Of a stretch of DNA of 64,000 bases, positions 47,263 to 58,256 are shown in pieces. The notes below the pieces were generated by a model. The model made no database searches. It was not told the origin of the DNA and was given only the letters and a program-made list of their open reading frames with translations. Position numbers and translations under genes: made by a program. The DNA is from Paucimonas lemoignei (GTDB lineage Bacteria; Pseudomonadota; Gammaproteobacteria; Pseudomonadales; Pseudomonadaceae). The stretch covers positions 5,493,501 to 5,557,500 of the forward strand of contig LS483371.1 of assembly GCA_900475325.1 (NCBI GenBank). The letters run 5' to 3'. Within the stretch, counting starts at the first letter, position 1. Every line of letters starts with the position of its first letter.

Positions 47263-48821
47263 CCGCTAGAGAGCAGAAGCGCCAACCCCTCTCCACGGGT
47301 TCAGAGTGGACATTCGAACTGATCCAGGCCTACGACCGCGAAATCAGCCGTATCGCGGAGCGCTATGCGCTGGATACCTATCCCAACCAGATTGAAGTCA
47401 TCACTGCTGAGCAGATGATGGATGCGTATGCGTCGGTGGGCATGCCTTTGGGCTATCACCATTGGTCCTACGGTAAGCACTTCCTGAGCACTGAAAAATC
47501 CTACACCCGTGGGCAGATGGGGCTGGCCTACGAAATCGTCATCAACTCCGACCCGTGTATCGCTTACCTGATGGAAGAAAACACCATCTGCATGCAGGCG
47601 CTTGTGGTGGCCCACGCGTGCTATGGGCACAACAGCTTCTTCAAAGGTAATTACCTGTTCCGCACCTGGACCGACGCCAGCTCGATCATTGATTACCTGG
47701 TGTTCGCCAAGCAGTACATCATGCAGTGCGAAGAGCGCCACGGTATCGACGCGGTCGAAGACCTGCTCGACTCTTGCCATGCCCTGATGAACTACGGCGT
47801 GGACCGTTACAAAAGGCCGTACCCGATTTCAGCTGAAGAAGAACGGCGTCGACAGAAGGATCGCGAGGAACACCTGCAGAAACAGATCAACGATCTGTGG
47901 CGCACCATCCCCAAGAATGCCGACAAGAACAGCAAGGAAGACAACGCCCGCTTCCCCGCCGAACCTCAGGAAAACATCCTTTACTTCATCGAAAAACACG
48001 CCCCTCTGCTGGAGCCTTGGCAGCGCGAAGTGGTGCGCATCGTGCGCAAGATCGCCCAGTACTTTTACCCGCAACGTCAGACGCAGGTCATGAACGAAGG
48101 CTGGGCGACGTTCTGGCACTACACGTTGATGAACGACCTGTACGACGAGGGGCTGGTGACCGACGGCTTCATGATGGAATTTCTCACCTCGCATACCGCA
48201 GTGGTCTATCAGCCGGGCTTCGACAGCCCGTATTACAGCGGCATCAATCCGTACACCCTGGGCTTTGCCATGTACCGCGACATCCGCCGCATGTGCGAAG
48301 AGCCCACTGAAGAAGATCGCCGCTGGTTCCCCGAAATTGCCGGCACAGATTGGCTCACAGCCGTTAAATTCGCCATGAGCAGTTTCAAGGACGAGAGCTT
48401 CATCCTGCAGTACCTGTCGCCCAAAGTGATCCGGGATCTGAAGCTGTTCAGCATCATGGATGACGACCAGAAAGATGACCTGCTGGTACCGGCGATCCAT
48501 GACGAACCCGGCTACCGAATCATCCGTGAAACCCTGGCCGCGCAGTACAACCTGGGCAATCGCGAACCAAATGTGCAGATCTACAGCATCGACCGTCGAG
48601 GCGACCGCTCGCTGACCCTGCGTCATCAACAGCACGACCGCAAACCGCTGGGCGAATCCACTGAGGAGGTGCTCAAACACCTGCACCGGCTATGGGGCTT
48701 CGACATTCATCTGGAAACCCTGCAAGGCGATCAGGTGATGAAAACCCACCACGTCCCACCCAGAAGCGAGCATCCAGATGGGGACTATCCCCGGCTTGAT
48801 CTCTCGGTGGTTCACCTTTAA
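47259..48821 (+). CDS. SpoVR family protein (YcgB-like)
   Basis: A 520-residue cytoplasmic protein of the SpoVR/YcgB family, named for a Bacillus spore cortex gene but widespread in non-sporulating bacteria. Conserved blocks include [36 protein letters not shown] and [10 protein letters not shown], with histidines and acidic residues suggesting a metal site. It completes the prkA-yeaH-spoVR trio, co-regulated in stationary phase in other gammaproteobacteria. Molecular function is unknown. Confidence 0.93.
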   Translation: MTAREQKRQPLSTGSEWTFELIQAYDREISRIAERYALDTYPNQIEVITAEQMMDAYASVGMPLGYHHWSYGKHFLSTEKSYTRGQMGLAYEIVINSDPCIAYLMEENTICMQALVVAHACYGHNSFFKGNYLFRTWTDASSIIDYLVFAKQYIMQCEERHGIDAVEDLLDSCHALMNYGVDRYKRPYPISAEEERRRQKDREEHLQKQINDLWRTIPKNADKNSKEDNARFPAEPQENILYFIEKHAPLLEPWQREVVRIVRKIAQYFYPQRQTQVMNEGWATFWHYTLMNDLYDEGLVTDGFMMEFLTSHTAVVYQPGFDSPYYSGINPYTLGFAMYRDIRRMCEEPTEEDRRWFPEIAGTDWLTAVKFAMSSFKDESFILQYLSPKVIRDLKLFSIMDDDQKDDLLVPAIHDEPGYRIIRETLAAQYNLGNREPNVQIYSIDRRGDRSLTLRHQQHDRKPLGESTEEVLKHLHRLWGFDIHLETLQGDQVMKTHHVPPRSEHPDGDYPRLDLSVVHL

Positions 48822-48941
48822 ACCCAGGCTCTAAACCCTGGCCGTAAGGCGGATTGTGTTGACCGCTCACGACACTGATCCCGCTTTTACCTCCGCAATC
48901 GCGACGCAAGGTTTATCCTGTCGCGCTTACGGAGGTTTTTT

Positions 48942-50171
48942 ATGCAGATTTATAAAGTCGGTGGCGCAGTGCGCGATCGTCTCCTGGGTAAACCAGTCAC
49001 TGATGTCGACTGGGTTGTCGTCGGCGCCACCACCGAAGAAATGCTGATCAAGGGCTATCGCCCGGTGGGCACAGACTTTCCAGTCTTTCTTCATCCGCTC
49101 ACCGGCGAGGAATACGCCCTGGCTCGCACCGAACGCAAAAGCGGGCGCGGCTATGGCGGCTTTGTGTTCCATGCCAGCCCCGAGGTCACTCTGGAGGAAG
49201 ACCTGGTCCGGCGCGACCTGACCATCAACGCGATTGCCGAAGACAAACAAGGCAACCTCACCGATCCTTACGGCGGCCAGCAGGATCTGGAATCGCGTAT
49301 TTTGCGTCACGTTTCCCCTGCGTTCGCCGAAGATCCCCTGCGAGTGCTGCGCGTAGCGCGATTTGCGGCCCGCTATGCGCCGGAAGGTTTCAGCATCGCT
49401 CCCGAGACTCTTGAGCTGATGCGGCAGTTAAGCGAATCCGGCGAACTGGACGCCCTGACGCCAGAGCGCAGCTGGAAGGAAATCTCCCGCGCCCTGATGG
49501 AAAACCAGCCTCAGGTATTCATCCAGGTGTTGCGGGATTGCGGCGCGCTGAGAGAACTGCTGCCAGAAGTGGACGCCCTGTTCGGCGTGCCGCAGCCGCC
49601 GGCCCATCACCCGGAAATCGACACCGGCGTGCATGTCCTGAGCGTTCTGCAACAGGCCGCCATCCATCAGCAACCATTGAGCGTGCGTTGGGCCTGCCTG
49701 CTGCATGACCTGGGCAAAGGCCTGACGCCAGAGGCCGAATGGCCCAGGCACATCGCGCACGAACACACGGGCTTACGCTTGATCAAGGCGGTGAACAGCC
49801 GATTCAAAGTACCCAAGGATTGTCAGGAGCTGGCGTTGCTGGTCGGCCAGTACCACACCCATGGCCATCGAGCGCTGGAGCTGAAGCCCTCAACGGTGCT
49901 TGAGCTGCTACAAAGCTTTGATGTGTATCGCCGCCCGCAACGCTTCGAAGATTTCATCATCGCGTGCGAAATGGACGCCAGAGGACGCGAGGGCTTTGAA
50001 CAACGCGATTATCCGCAAGCCGATTACCTGCGCGGCGCGGCACAGGCAGCCAAGGCCGTATCGGTTCAGCCACTGATCGAGAAAGGGTTACAGGGTCTGG
50101 CGTTGGGCGAGGCCTTGAAAGTAGAACGCCTTGATGCGCTGAAAATCTATAAAGCGCAGTACAACAGCTGA
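48942..50171 (+). CDS. cca: CCA-adding tRNA nucleotidyltransferase with HD domain
   Basis: A 409-residue multifunctional CCA protein. [20 protein letters not shown] begins the nucleotidyltransferase head with the DVDW metal motif; [10 protein letters not shown] and [14 protein letters not shown] are family signatures. The C-terminal HD domain has LLHDLGKG and is expected to give phosphatase and phosphodiesterase activity. It adds or repairs the 3' CCA of tRNAs. ATG at 48942 follows GGAGG. Confidence 0.95.
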   Translation: MQIYKVGGAVRDRLLGKPVTDVDWVVVGATTEEMLIKGYRPVGTDFPVFLHPLTGEEYALARTERKSGRGYGGFVFHASPEVTLEEDLVRRDLTINAIAEDKQGNLTDPYGGQQDLESRILRHVSPAFAEDPLRVLRVARFAARYAPEGFSIAPETLELMRQLSESGELDALTPERSWKEISRALMENQPQVFIQVLRDCGALRELLPEVDALFGVPQPPAHHPEIDTGVHVLSVLQQAAIHQQPLSVRWACLLHDLGKGLTPEAEWPRHIAHEHTGLRLIKAVNSRFKVPKDCQELALLVGQYHTHGHRALELKPSTVLELLQSFDVYRRPQRFEDFIIACEMDARGREGFEQRDYPQADYLRGAAQAAKAVSVQPLIEKGLQGLALGEALKVERLDALKIYKAQYNS

Positions 50172-50186
50172 AACCTGCGAACCCCA

Positions 50187-50254
50187 TGTAGGAGCCAACT
50201 TGTTGGCGAGGCGTTATACCTGACACACCACGCTCGCGAACAAGTTCGCTCCAG
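50187..50254. repeat. REP-type inverted repeat, family C
   Basis: Arms TGTAGGAGCCAACTTGTTGG and CTCGCGAACAAGTTCGCTCC, the first of three different elements between cca and folK. Confidence 0.87.
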
Positions 50255-50307
50255 GGTTGGCGTATCCGTGAGAGATTCTGTGTTTGCCTGCAAGCGGATG
50301 TGCTGAC

Positions 50308-50397
50308 GTGGGACCGGCTTTAGCCGGGAAGAGGCCGGGACGTCCCCAACATATGCATTGACTGAAATGCAGCCTTCCCGGCTAAAGCCGGTCCCAC
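50308..50397. repeat. REP-type inverted repeat, family B
   Basis: Arms GTGGGACCGGCTTTAGCCGG and CCGGCTAAAGCCGGTCCCAC, second element of the cca-folK gap, nearly identical to 33186-33279. Confidence 0.88.
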
Positions 50398-50411
50398 AGG
50401 TTCGTTTGCCA

Positions 50412-50486
50412 CTGTAGGAGCTGCCGAAGGCTGCGAATTCGGTATTCCTGACGCACTGCTTTCGCAGCCCTCGGCAGCTCCTACAA
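50412..50486. repeat. REP-type inverted repeat, family A
   Basis: Arms CTGTAGGAGCTGCCGAAGGC and GCCCTCGGCAGCTCCTACA, third element of the gap, ending three bases before the folK stop. Confidence 0.88.
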
Positions 50487-50489
50487 GGT

Positions 50490-51014
50490 TCAGCTATCCA
50501 GCAAACTCTGCGGGGTCAACTGCTTTCCACGCCACTCGAACGCCACCGGCCACAACTGTTGCTCAATCTGCGCATCCGCCCAAAGCTTCTCGAAAGAAAC
50601 TCCGGCTTCGGGATGCACACGATCCGGCGCGATCAGCGACAAAGGCCACAGTACAAAGGCGTTTTTAAGGATTTCAGCGCGCGGCAGTATCAGCCCGTCG
50701 AAATCACCGACCAGCTCGCCGTACAGCAATACGTCGATATCCAGCGGCAGACCTTTGCGGTCCGGCGCATAGCGGCCATTGTCGGCCTCGATGAGTTTCA
50801 GCCTGCGATCAAGCTCAGCCAGCGGCAGTTCGGTAAGACCGGTCACCACCAAATTGAAAAACAGACCACTCTTGATACCCACAGGATTGCTTTCGAAGAC
50901 CGCCGAGCACGTCATGTCACTGACGAATCCGTCCAGCGCTTCGAGCCCGGCAACCAGATTCTGCTCGCGCTCTATGTTGCTGCCCAGCCCGAGGTAGACC
51001 CTTGTCAGCGACAT
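50490..51014 (-). CDS. folK: 2-amino-4-hydroxy-6-hydroxymethyldihydropteridine pyrophosphokinase
   Basis: A 174-residue HPPK from the ATG at 51014, giving the family start [15 protein letters not shown]; 25 more upstream codons are open but lie in folB. SNPVGIKSGLFFNLVV and DRKGLPLDIDVLLYG are the pterin and ATP/metal motifs. The enzyme pyrophosphorylates the pterin precursor in folate synthesis. It overlaps folB, the preceding enzyme, by ten bases. Confidence 0.94.
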   Translation of the reverse strand: MSLTRVYLGLGSNIEREQNLVAGLEALDGFVSDMTCSAVFESNPVGIKSGLFFNLVVTGLTELPLAELDRRLKLIEADNGRYAPDRKGLPLDIDVLLYGELVGDFDGLILPRAEILKNAFVLWPLSLIAPDRVHPEAGVSFEKLWADAQIEQQLWPVAFEWRGKQLTPQSLLDS

Positions 51015-51358
51015 CCGCGCTCGATCTCCACGCCCACACCTTTGGCGGCCGCAACAGCTCCGGGCTTGGTCAGCTTCAGATGCAACCAAGGGATGTGAAA
51101 CTCACTCATGAGGACTTCAGCCAGCCGCTCGGCAAAGGTTTCCACCAATTGAAACTGCGCCTTGTCGGCGAAATCCAGAATACGCGTGGACACGCTCGCA
51201 TAATCGAGCGCCTTGCTCAGGTCATCGCCCGCAGCGGCGGGTCGGTTATCCCAGGCAAAACTCAGGTCCAGGCGCAGGCATTGGCGAATGCCGCGCTCCC
51301 AGTCGTAGGCACCGATCACGGTATCGACTTCCAGACCCTCAATGAAAACTCTGTCCAA
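51005..51358 (-). CDS. folB: Dihydroneopterin aldolase
   Basis: A 117-residue aldolase that makes the substrate of FolK. Family sequence begins at [20 protein letters not shown], and the only start codon matching it is TTG at 51358, with GGAGAG eight bases before. The residues [10 protein letters not shown] with the catalytic-region glutamate and [18 protein letters not shown] are conserved. It is divergent from plsY. Confidence 0.92.
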   Translation of the reverse strand: MDRVFIEGLEVDTVIGAYDWERGIRQCLRLDLSFAWDNRPAAAGDDLSKALDYASVSTRILDFADKAQFQLVETFAERLAEVLMSEFHIPWLHLKLTKPGAVAAAKGVGVEIERGCR

Positions 51359-51432
51359 GCACCACTCTCCACTGCACGACAAGGGCGCGATGCGCCGTTA
51401 GAATCAAGGCTTCCCAGCCCGGAATAGTTAGC

Positions 51433-52002
51433 ATGTTTTGGTTACTGGCGATCTTCGCCTACCTGCTTGGCTCACTGTCCTTCGCCATCCTGCTCAGCCG
51501 CCTCACTGGCAGCCCGGACCCGCGCGCCAGTGGCTCCGGCAATGCGGGCGCGACCAATATGCTGCGTCTGGCCGGGAAAAAACTCGCGATACTCACCTTG
51601 CTCGGCGACCTGTGCAAAGGCTTGCTGCCGGTATTGATTGCCCATTTCTGCGGTCTGGACCCAAGAGCACAGGCCTGGATCGGACTCTGCGCCGTGCTAG
51701 GCCATCTGTTCCCGCTGTACTTTCGCTTCCGTGGCGGCAAAGGCGTCGCGACTGCCGCTGGCATGCTGCTCGGGCTGTACCCACCCGCCGCTGCCCTGGC
51801 GATGTGCGCCTGGGCGCTGGTGTTCTACATGACCCGCACCAGCTCACTGGCGGCCTTGATCGCCACGCCGCTCACCCTTCCGCTGCTCGCGTGGCAAGAA
51901 CCCAGGGCACTGCTGCCCATGAGCCTGCTCACCGCGCTGATCGTGTGGCGCCATCGCGGCAATCTACGCGACCTGTTTGCCGGGCGCGAACGGCATTTCT
52001 AA
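51433..52002 (+). CDS. plsY: Acyl-phosphate glycerol-3-phosphate acyltransferase PlsY
   Basis: A 189-residue inner-membrane acyltransferase with five hydrophobic helices that makes lysophosphatidate from acyl-phosphate. The three PlsY motifs are [25 protein letters not shown] and a later glutamate-containing loop (WQEPRALL). Divergent from folB, convergent with tsaD after a 20-base gap. Confidence 0.94.
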   Translation: MFWLLAIFAYLLGSLSFAILLSRLTGSPDPRASGSGNAGATNMLRLAGKKLAILTLLGDLCKGLLPVLIAHFCGLDPRAQAWIGLCAVLGHLFPLYFRFRGGKGVATAAGMLLGLYPPAAALAMCAWALVFYMTRTSSLAALIATPLTLPLLAWQEPRALLPMSLLTALIVWRHRGNLRDLFAGRERHF

Positions 52003-52022
52003 CGGGTCGTGAGGAATACCCC

Positions 52023-53060
52023 TCACGTCGCGTCATTCAACCCCTTCAACTGCTCCATCGGCCAACGCGCCTGCACGCTGATGCTCAAATCTTCCTTCTG
52101 CCCCGCTTGCAGTCGCTGGCACCCCGCAAAGGCAATCATTGCACCGTTATCGGTACAGAATTCCGGCCGCGCATAAAACACATTGCCCTTGAGGTCGCCG
52201 AGCATTTTTTCCAGCGACAGGCGCAGCGATTTGTTGGCGCTCACGCCACCGGCTATCACCAGACGCTTGAGGCCGGTCTGCTTGAGGGCCCGCTTGCACT
52301 TGATGGTCAAAGTCTCTACCACCGCCTGCTGGAAGGCCAGCGAGATGTCGCAACGGGTCTGCTCACTGTCGTCCCCAGCGCTTTGGCACTGCTGCCAGGT
52401 GTTCAACGCCGAGGTTTTCAGGCCGCTGAAGCTGAATTCCAGCCCTGGACGATCAGTCATTGGCCGAGGGAATACGAAACGCCCCGCCACACCTTTGGTC
52501 GCCAACGCTGCGATTTCAGGACCGCCGGGATATTGCATGCCCATCATCTTCGCGGTTTTGTCGAAAGCTTCGCCTGCAGCATCATCCAGGGTTTCGCCGA
52601 GCAACTCATAAAGACCGATGCCATCAACGCGAACCAGCTGCGTATGGCCACCGGAAACCAACAAAGCGACGAACGGGAACTCAGGCGGTTGTGCCTCCAG
52701 CATCGGGGCCAGCAGATGACCTTCCATGTGGTGCACGCCGAGCGCGGGAATATCCCAGGCAAAGGCCAGCGCCTGAGCACATGACGCACCCACCAGCAAA
52801 GCGCCTACAAGCCCCGGCCCTGCTGTGTATGCAATGGCATCAATGTCCGACGCGACAGTGCCCGCATCCGCCATTACCTGACGAATCAGAGGCAGCATTC
52901 GCTTGACGTGATCGCGCGAAGCCAGCTCCGGCACGACCCCGCCGTAGGCCCGATGCAGGTCGATTTGGCTGAACAAGGCATCAGCCAGCAGGCCACGTTC
53001 GCTGTCGTAGAGCGCGACGCCGGTTTCGTCGCAGGAAGTTTCTAATCCCAGTACTAGCAT
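52023..53060 (-). CDS. tsaD: tRNA threonylcarbamoyladenosine biosynthesis protein TsaD
   Basis: A 345-residue ASKHA-fold protein that transfers threonylcarbamoyl to A37 of ANN-decoding tRNAs. [16 protein letters not shown] is the signature start; the iron-binding [11 protein letters not shown], the phosphate loop VSGGHTQLV and the later [11 protein letters not shown] are intact. Divergent from rpsU, as PA0580 is. Confidence 0.96.
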   Translation of the reverse strand: MLVLGLETSCDETGVALYDSERGLLADALFSQIDLHRAYGGVVPELASRDHVKRMLPLIRQVMADAGTVASDIDAIAYTAGPGLVGALLVGASCAQALAFAWDIPALGVHHMEGHLLAPMLEAQPPEFPFVALLVSGGHTQLVRVDGIGLYELLGETLDDAAGEAFDKTAKMMGMQYPGGPEIAALATKGVAGRFVFPRPMTDRPGLEFSFSGLKTSALNTWQQCQSAGDDSEQTRCDISLAFQQAVVETLTIKCKRALKQTGLKRLVIAGGVSANKSLRLSLEKMLGDLKGNVFYARPEFCTDNGAMIAFAGCQRLQAGQKEDLSISVQARWPMEQLKGLNDAT

Positions 53061-53147
53061 GGGTTTGCGCCTTGTAGAGGCTGAATTCGAAGGCGCGCAT
53101 AATAGTCGCCGCCCGATGCCCCGACCAGCGGTTTTCGATCAGAGGCT

Positions 53148-53176
53148 TTGCATTCCTCTCAATGAGGGGTTAACAT
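53148..53176 (+). promoter_or_regulatory. Predicted sigma-70 promoter of rpsU-dnaG-rpoD
   Basis: TTGCAT and TAACAT with exactly 17 bases between. A CCTC/GAGG dyad falls inside the spacer. The ATG of rpsU is about 83 bases downstream of the -10. Confidence 0.5.
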
Positions 53177-53258
53177 CCGCAACCCTTAAAAACCGACGTA
53201 CTTATGTGCAGTCTTTGCACGAGACGTTGACCCCGGTAATGAATGAAGGTAGCTCTGG

Positions 53259-53474
53259 ATGCCAGCCGTCAAAGTTAAAGAGAACGAACCCTTCGACGTA
53301 GCTCTGCGTCGTTTCAAGCGCTCCTGCGAAAAAGCCGGTGTTCTGGCTGAAGTTCGTAGCCGCGAATTTTACGAGAAGCCTACTTCTGAGCGTAAGCGTA
53401 AAGCAGCAGCCGCTGTTAAGCGTCACGCCAAGAAAGTTCAGCGCGAACAGCGCCGCGCCGTTCGTCTGTATTAA
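53259..53474 (+). CDS. rpsU: 30S ribosomal protein bS21
   Basis: A 71-residue basic protein; [20 protein letters not shown], then [20 protein letters not shown], are characteristic. bS21 sits near the anti-Shine-Dalgarno of 16S rRNA. It heads the macromolecular-synthesis operon with dnaG and rpoD downstream. A CG-rich hairpin follows the gene. Confidence 0.98.
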
Positions 53475-53505
53475 TTTACAGACGTCTGTCGCAAGCTTCT
53501 GCAAC

Positions 53506-53525
53506 GCCCGGCCCCAAAGCCGGGC
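53506..53525 (+). terminator. Hairpin after rpsU
   Basis: GCCCGGC / GCCGGGC with loop CCCAAA, 7-bp stem, no T-run. Probably a partial terminator or RNA processing site between rpsU and dnaG, as in other rpsU-dnaG-rpoD operons. Confidence 0.5.
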
Positions 53526-54003
53526 TAGCGGCAGTTAAGGCAACGCATAAGCTACATTGAAGAAGCAACTTACTGCGCACATGCGCAATGGTCACTTCGT
53601 CAAAGCACGTCCAGCCTGAGATTCAGGCCACGTTGATCACGCCATTGCGGCGCTTGCATCAAAGTGAATGACGAGTATGCCTTGATGATCTTCGCAAGAA
53701 GCTCAGCCAAGGCAGCGTCACCCTCGCACGCTGAGCGAACACCGAAACCGTAAACCGGCATTCGATTTGCTACAAACAGCCTATACGCTTGAAAGCCGTC
53801 ACTGTTCTGGCCCATCTCCTGATTCGCTCAGAGGACTGAGTGTGGATCTGCTGACAGCTACCATTCCAGATACTGATGAACAGCCGCATGGCGATCGACC
53901 TGTGCATGCCGTGATGGCATTACAGAAAGACCCGCAGCAGCCGTTAAATCCTGGATTCGCCACGACCTTCATGGCGAGATGCTTGACTTGATGTGAGAAC
54001 AAC
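53526..54003. other. Long rpsU-dnaG spacer with no recognised gene
   Basis: About 480 bases. PAO1 has a YqeY-like gene (PA0578) here; none of its sequence is visible. A 71-codon minus-strand ORF (53600-53815) and a plus-strand ORF ending at 53991 are open, but neither resembles a family I know nor has a well-placed ribosome binding site. The DNA may be a relic after gene loss or lineage-specific small ORFs. Confidence 0.5.
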
Positions 54004-55959
54004 ATGGCCGGGCTGATTCCCCAAGGCTTCATTGACGACCTTCTGAACCGCACCGACATCGTCGATGTCGTCAGCTCACGTCTGCAATTGAAGAAAACCG
54101 GGAAGAATTTCAGCGCCTGCTGCCCGTTCCACAAAGAAAAGACTCCCTCGTTCAGCGTCAGCCCCGATAAACAGTTCTATTACTGCTTTGGTTGCGGCGC
54201 GGGCGGCAATGCCCTGGGCTTCATCATGGACCACGACAATCTGGACTTCGTCCAGGCGGTTGAGGACCTGGCGAAAGCTGCGGGCATGGAAGTCCCACGG
54301 GAACAGGGTGTCAAAGGCAACAAACCTCGACAGCCGACCGATTCTCCGCTGTATCCGCTGCTCACCGCAGCCGCTGAGTATTACCGGCAGTCCTTGAAGA
54401 GCCACCCCTCGCGCAGAGCAGCAGTGGATTACCTCAAGGGTCGCGGGCTGTCAGGTGAAATCGCCCGAGACTTCGGCCTCGGCTTCGCACCACCCGGCTG
54501 GGACAACCTGCATAAGCACTTGAGCAGCGATACGCTTCAGCAGAAGGCCATGATTGATGCCGGCCTGCTGATTGAAAACGCTGAAACGGGCAAACGCTAT
54601 GACCGCTTTCGCGACCGGGTAATGTTCCCGATCCGTGACAGCCGTGGCCGGGTGATTGCTTTCGGCGGACGCGTGCTCGGCGACGACAAGCCCAAGTACC
54701 TGAACTCACCGGAAACCCCGGTGTTTCACAAAGGTCAAGAGCTTTACGGGCTGTTCGAAGCACGCAAATTCAACCGCAGCCTCGATGAAATCATCGTGGT
54801 CGAAGGTTACATGGACGTTATTGCGCTGGCTCAACAAGGTCTACGCAATGCCGTCGCCACGCTGGGGACTGCAACCAGCGAAGAACACTTGAAGCGCCTG
54901 TTCAGGGTCGTGCCCAACGTGCTGTTTTGCTTCGATGGCGACCAGGCAGGCCGCAATGCAGCATGGCGCGCACTGGAAGCAACGCTCTCGAGCCTGCAGG
55001 ACGGGCGACGGGCCAGGTTTCTGTTTCTGCCTGAAGGCGAGGACCCGGATACGCTGGTGCGCTCCGAGGGCACCGACGCCTTCAAAGCCCGCATCAATCA
55101 ACACGCGCAACCGCTGGCTGATTATTTCTTCGAACAGCTGACCAAGGAGGCCGATCCGCGCTCCCTTGAAGGCAAGGCACACATGGCCACGCTGGCGGCG
55201 CCGCTGATCGACAAAGTGCCAGGGGCCAACCTTCGCATCCTGATGCGTCAGCGCCTGACCGAAATTACCGGCCTCAATAGCGAGACCGTCAGTCAGCTGG
55301 TGCAAAACGCACCTGCTGAAGCACCACCGAGCTACGACCCAGGGTTCGATTACGACGCAATGCCTGATTATGCTGACTTTCAGCAACAGGGCGGGTACGA
55401 GCCTCAGCAAGAGTGGACGCCGAAAAAGGCCGGCGCTCAAGGCCAGAAAAAGTGGGAAAAGAAGCCCTGGGACAAGAAAGGCAAGCGCCCTGACTTCGAA
55501 CCACGTGCCCCGCGCACGCCAACGAGCGTCGAACCACCAACGCTGACCGCATTGAGAACACTGCTGCATCACCCGGAGCTCGCCGAGAAAGTCGAAGAAG
55601 CGAGTCACCTGGCAGCAGAAGACAATACTCAGGCGCAACTACTGGTTTCTTTGCTGGAAGCTCTGCAAAAGAATCCGAAGATGCGCTCGTTACAGTTAAT
55701 CGCTCGCTGGCACGGCACTGAACAGGGCCGGTTACTTCGAGCATTAGCGGAAAAGGAATGGCTGATATCGGCCGATAACCTTGAACAACAGTTTTTCGAC
55801 ACTATAACTAGGTTATCCGCCCGCCAACGCGAGCGCAGCCTGGAGCAATTGATCAGGAAGGAACGCCAGACAGGTTTGGACGCAGATGAAAAACTTCTGC
55901 TGTTGAAGCTGTTAAATCGGAATGTTCCTGCACAAACCCCGACCTCAACTGGCGCGTGA
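54004..55959 (+). CDS. dnaG: DNA primase
   Basis: A 651-residue primase. The N-terminal CHC2 zinc ribbon is visible as CPFHKEKTPSFSVS and YYCFGCGAGGNA. The TOPRIM catalytic region has IVVEGYMDVIAL and FCFDGDQAGRNAA. A charged, proline/lysine-rich linker (about 465-505) precedes the helical DnaB-binding C-terminus. It lays RNA primers at replication forks. Length is normal for Pseudomonas. Confidence 0.97.
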   Translation: MAGLIPQGFIDDLLNRTDIVDVVSSRLQLKKTGKNFSACCPFHKEKTPSFSVSPDKQFYYCFGCGAGGNALGFIMDHDNLDFVQAVEDLAKAAGMEVPREQGVKGNKPRQPTDSPLYPLLTAAAEYYRQSLKSHPSRRAAVDYLKGRGLSGEIARDFGLGFAPPGWDNLHKHLSSDTLQQKAMIDAGLLIENAETGKRYDRFRDRVMFPIRDSRGRVIAFGGRVLGDDKPKYLNSPETPVFHKGQELYGLFEARKFNRSLDEIIVVEGYMDVIALAQQGLRNAVATLGTATSEEHLKRLFRVVPNVLFCFDGDQAGRNAAWRALEATLSSLQDGRRARFLFLPEGEDPDTLVRSEGTDAFKARINQHAQPLADYFFEQLTKEADPRSLEGKAHMATLAAPLIDKVPGANLRILMRQRLTEITGLNSETVSQLVQNAPAEAPPSYDPGFDYDAMPDYADFQQQGGYEPQQEWTPKKAGAQGQKKWEKKPWDKKGKRPDFEPRAPRTPTSVEPPTLTALRTLLHHPELAEKVEEASHLAAEDNTQAQLLVSLLEALQKNPKMRSLQLIARWHGTEQGRLLRALAEKEWLISADNLEQQFFDTITRLSARQRERSLEQLIRKERQTGLDADEKLLLLKLLNRNVPAQTPTSTGA

Positions 55960-55973
55960 GGTCATAGCTCGGG

Positions 55974-55979
55974 TATAAT
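55974..55979 (+). promoter_or_regulatory. Possible internal rpoD promoter, -10 box
   Basis: A perfect TATAAT 48 bases before the rpoD ATG in the dnaG-rpoD gap. The sequence 17 bases upstream is not a good -35, so strength or an activator need is unclear. Confidence 0.45.
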
Positions 55980-56026
55980 CCTCGGCTTGTTTTTTGCCCG
56001 CCAAGACCTTCAGTGGATAGGGTGTT

Positions 56027-57877
<1,851 letters not shown>

Positions 57878-57894
57878 GCAAGCCTGCTACACCC

Positions 57895-57922
57895 AAAACC
57901 CCCGGTCCTGCCGGGGGTTTTG
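57895..57922 (+). terminator. Rho-independent terminator of rpoD
   Basis: AAAACCCCCGG / CCGGGGGTTTT with loop TCCTG, 18 bases after the stop codon. Ends the rpsU-dnaG-rpoD transcript. Confidence 0.9.
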
Positions 57923-58256
57923 CGTTATAGGCCATAAGTTTTCAACCTGAGGGCCACGCTTTTCTCAGTACGGCTACACTCGTCCCATTGCCCCCGCAGT
58001 TGTGAGGCTGACATGACACTGCCGGCATTCTCCTCTTTGTATCTGGGCTCGCCGGTGGCCGCGCACCCAGTCGTATCTGCGTGGATGCTTCGGCCGTAAG
58101 GGCTCGCTTCAGGATCCCGAACAACGGCAGATGGTTTTATAGGCAGCGCCAGCGGTCTCACCCGCTTCGGTGGATGGCTCGTTGGCGGACAAAAGTCGGC
58201 TTGAGGGTTGATCAGGGCTGATACAACTGGAAGATCACGAGAGAGAACGGACAAGG
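57923..58256. other. Intergenic region before the GGDEF-EAL gene, no gene seen
   Basis: About 330 bases. No reading frame continues the downstream protein upstream, and nothing recognisable as a periplasmic sensor domain remains. GAGAGAACGGACAAGG just before 58257 supplies the ribosome binding site of the next gene. Confidence 0.5.

Noticed and set aside
53600-53815. 71-codon minus-strand ORF between rpsU and dnaG
   Set aside because: AGGAG directly touches the ATG (no spacing), no family resemblance, and it opposes the operon. Left as part of the unexplained spacer.
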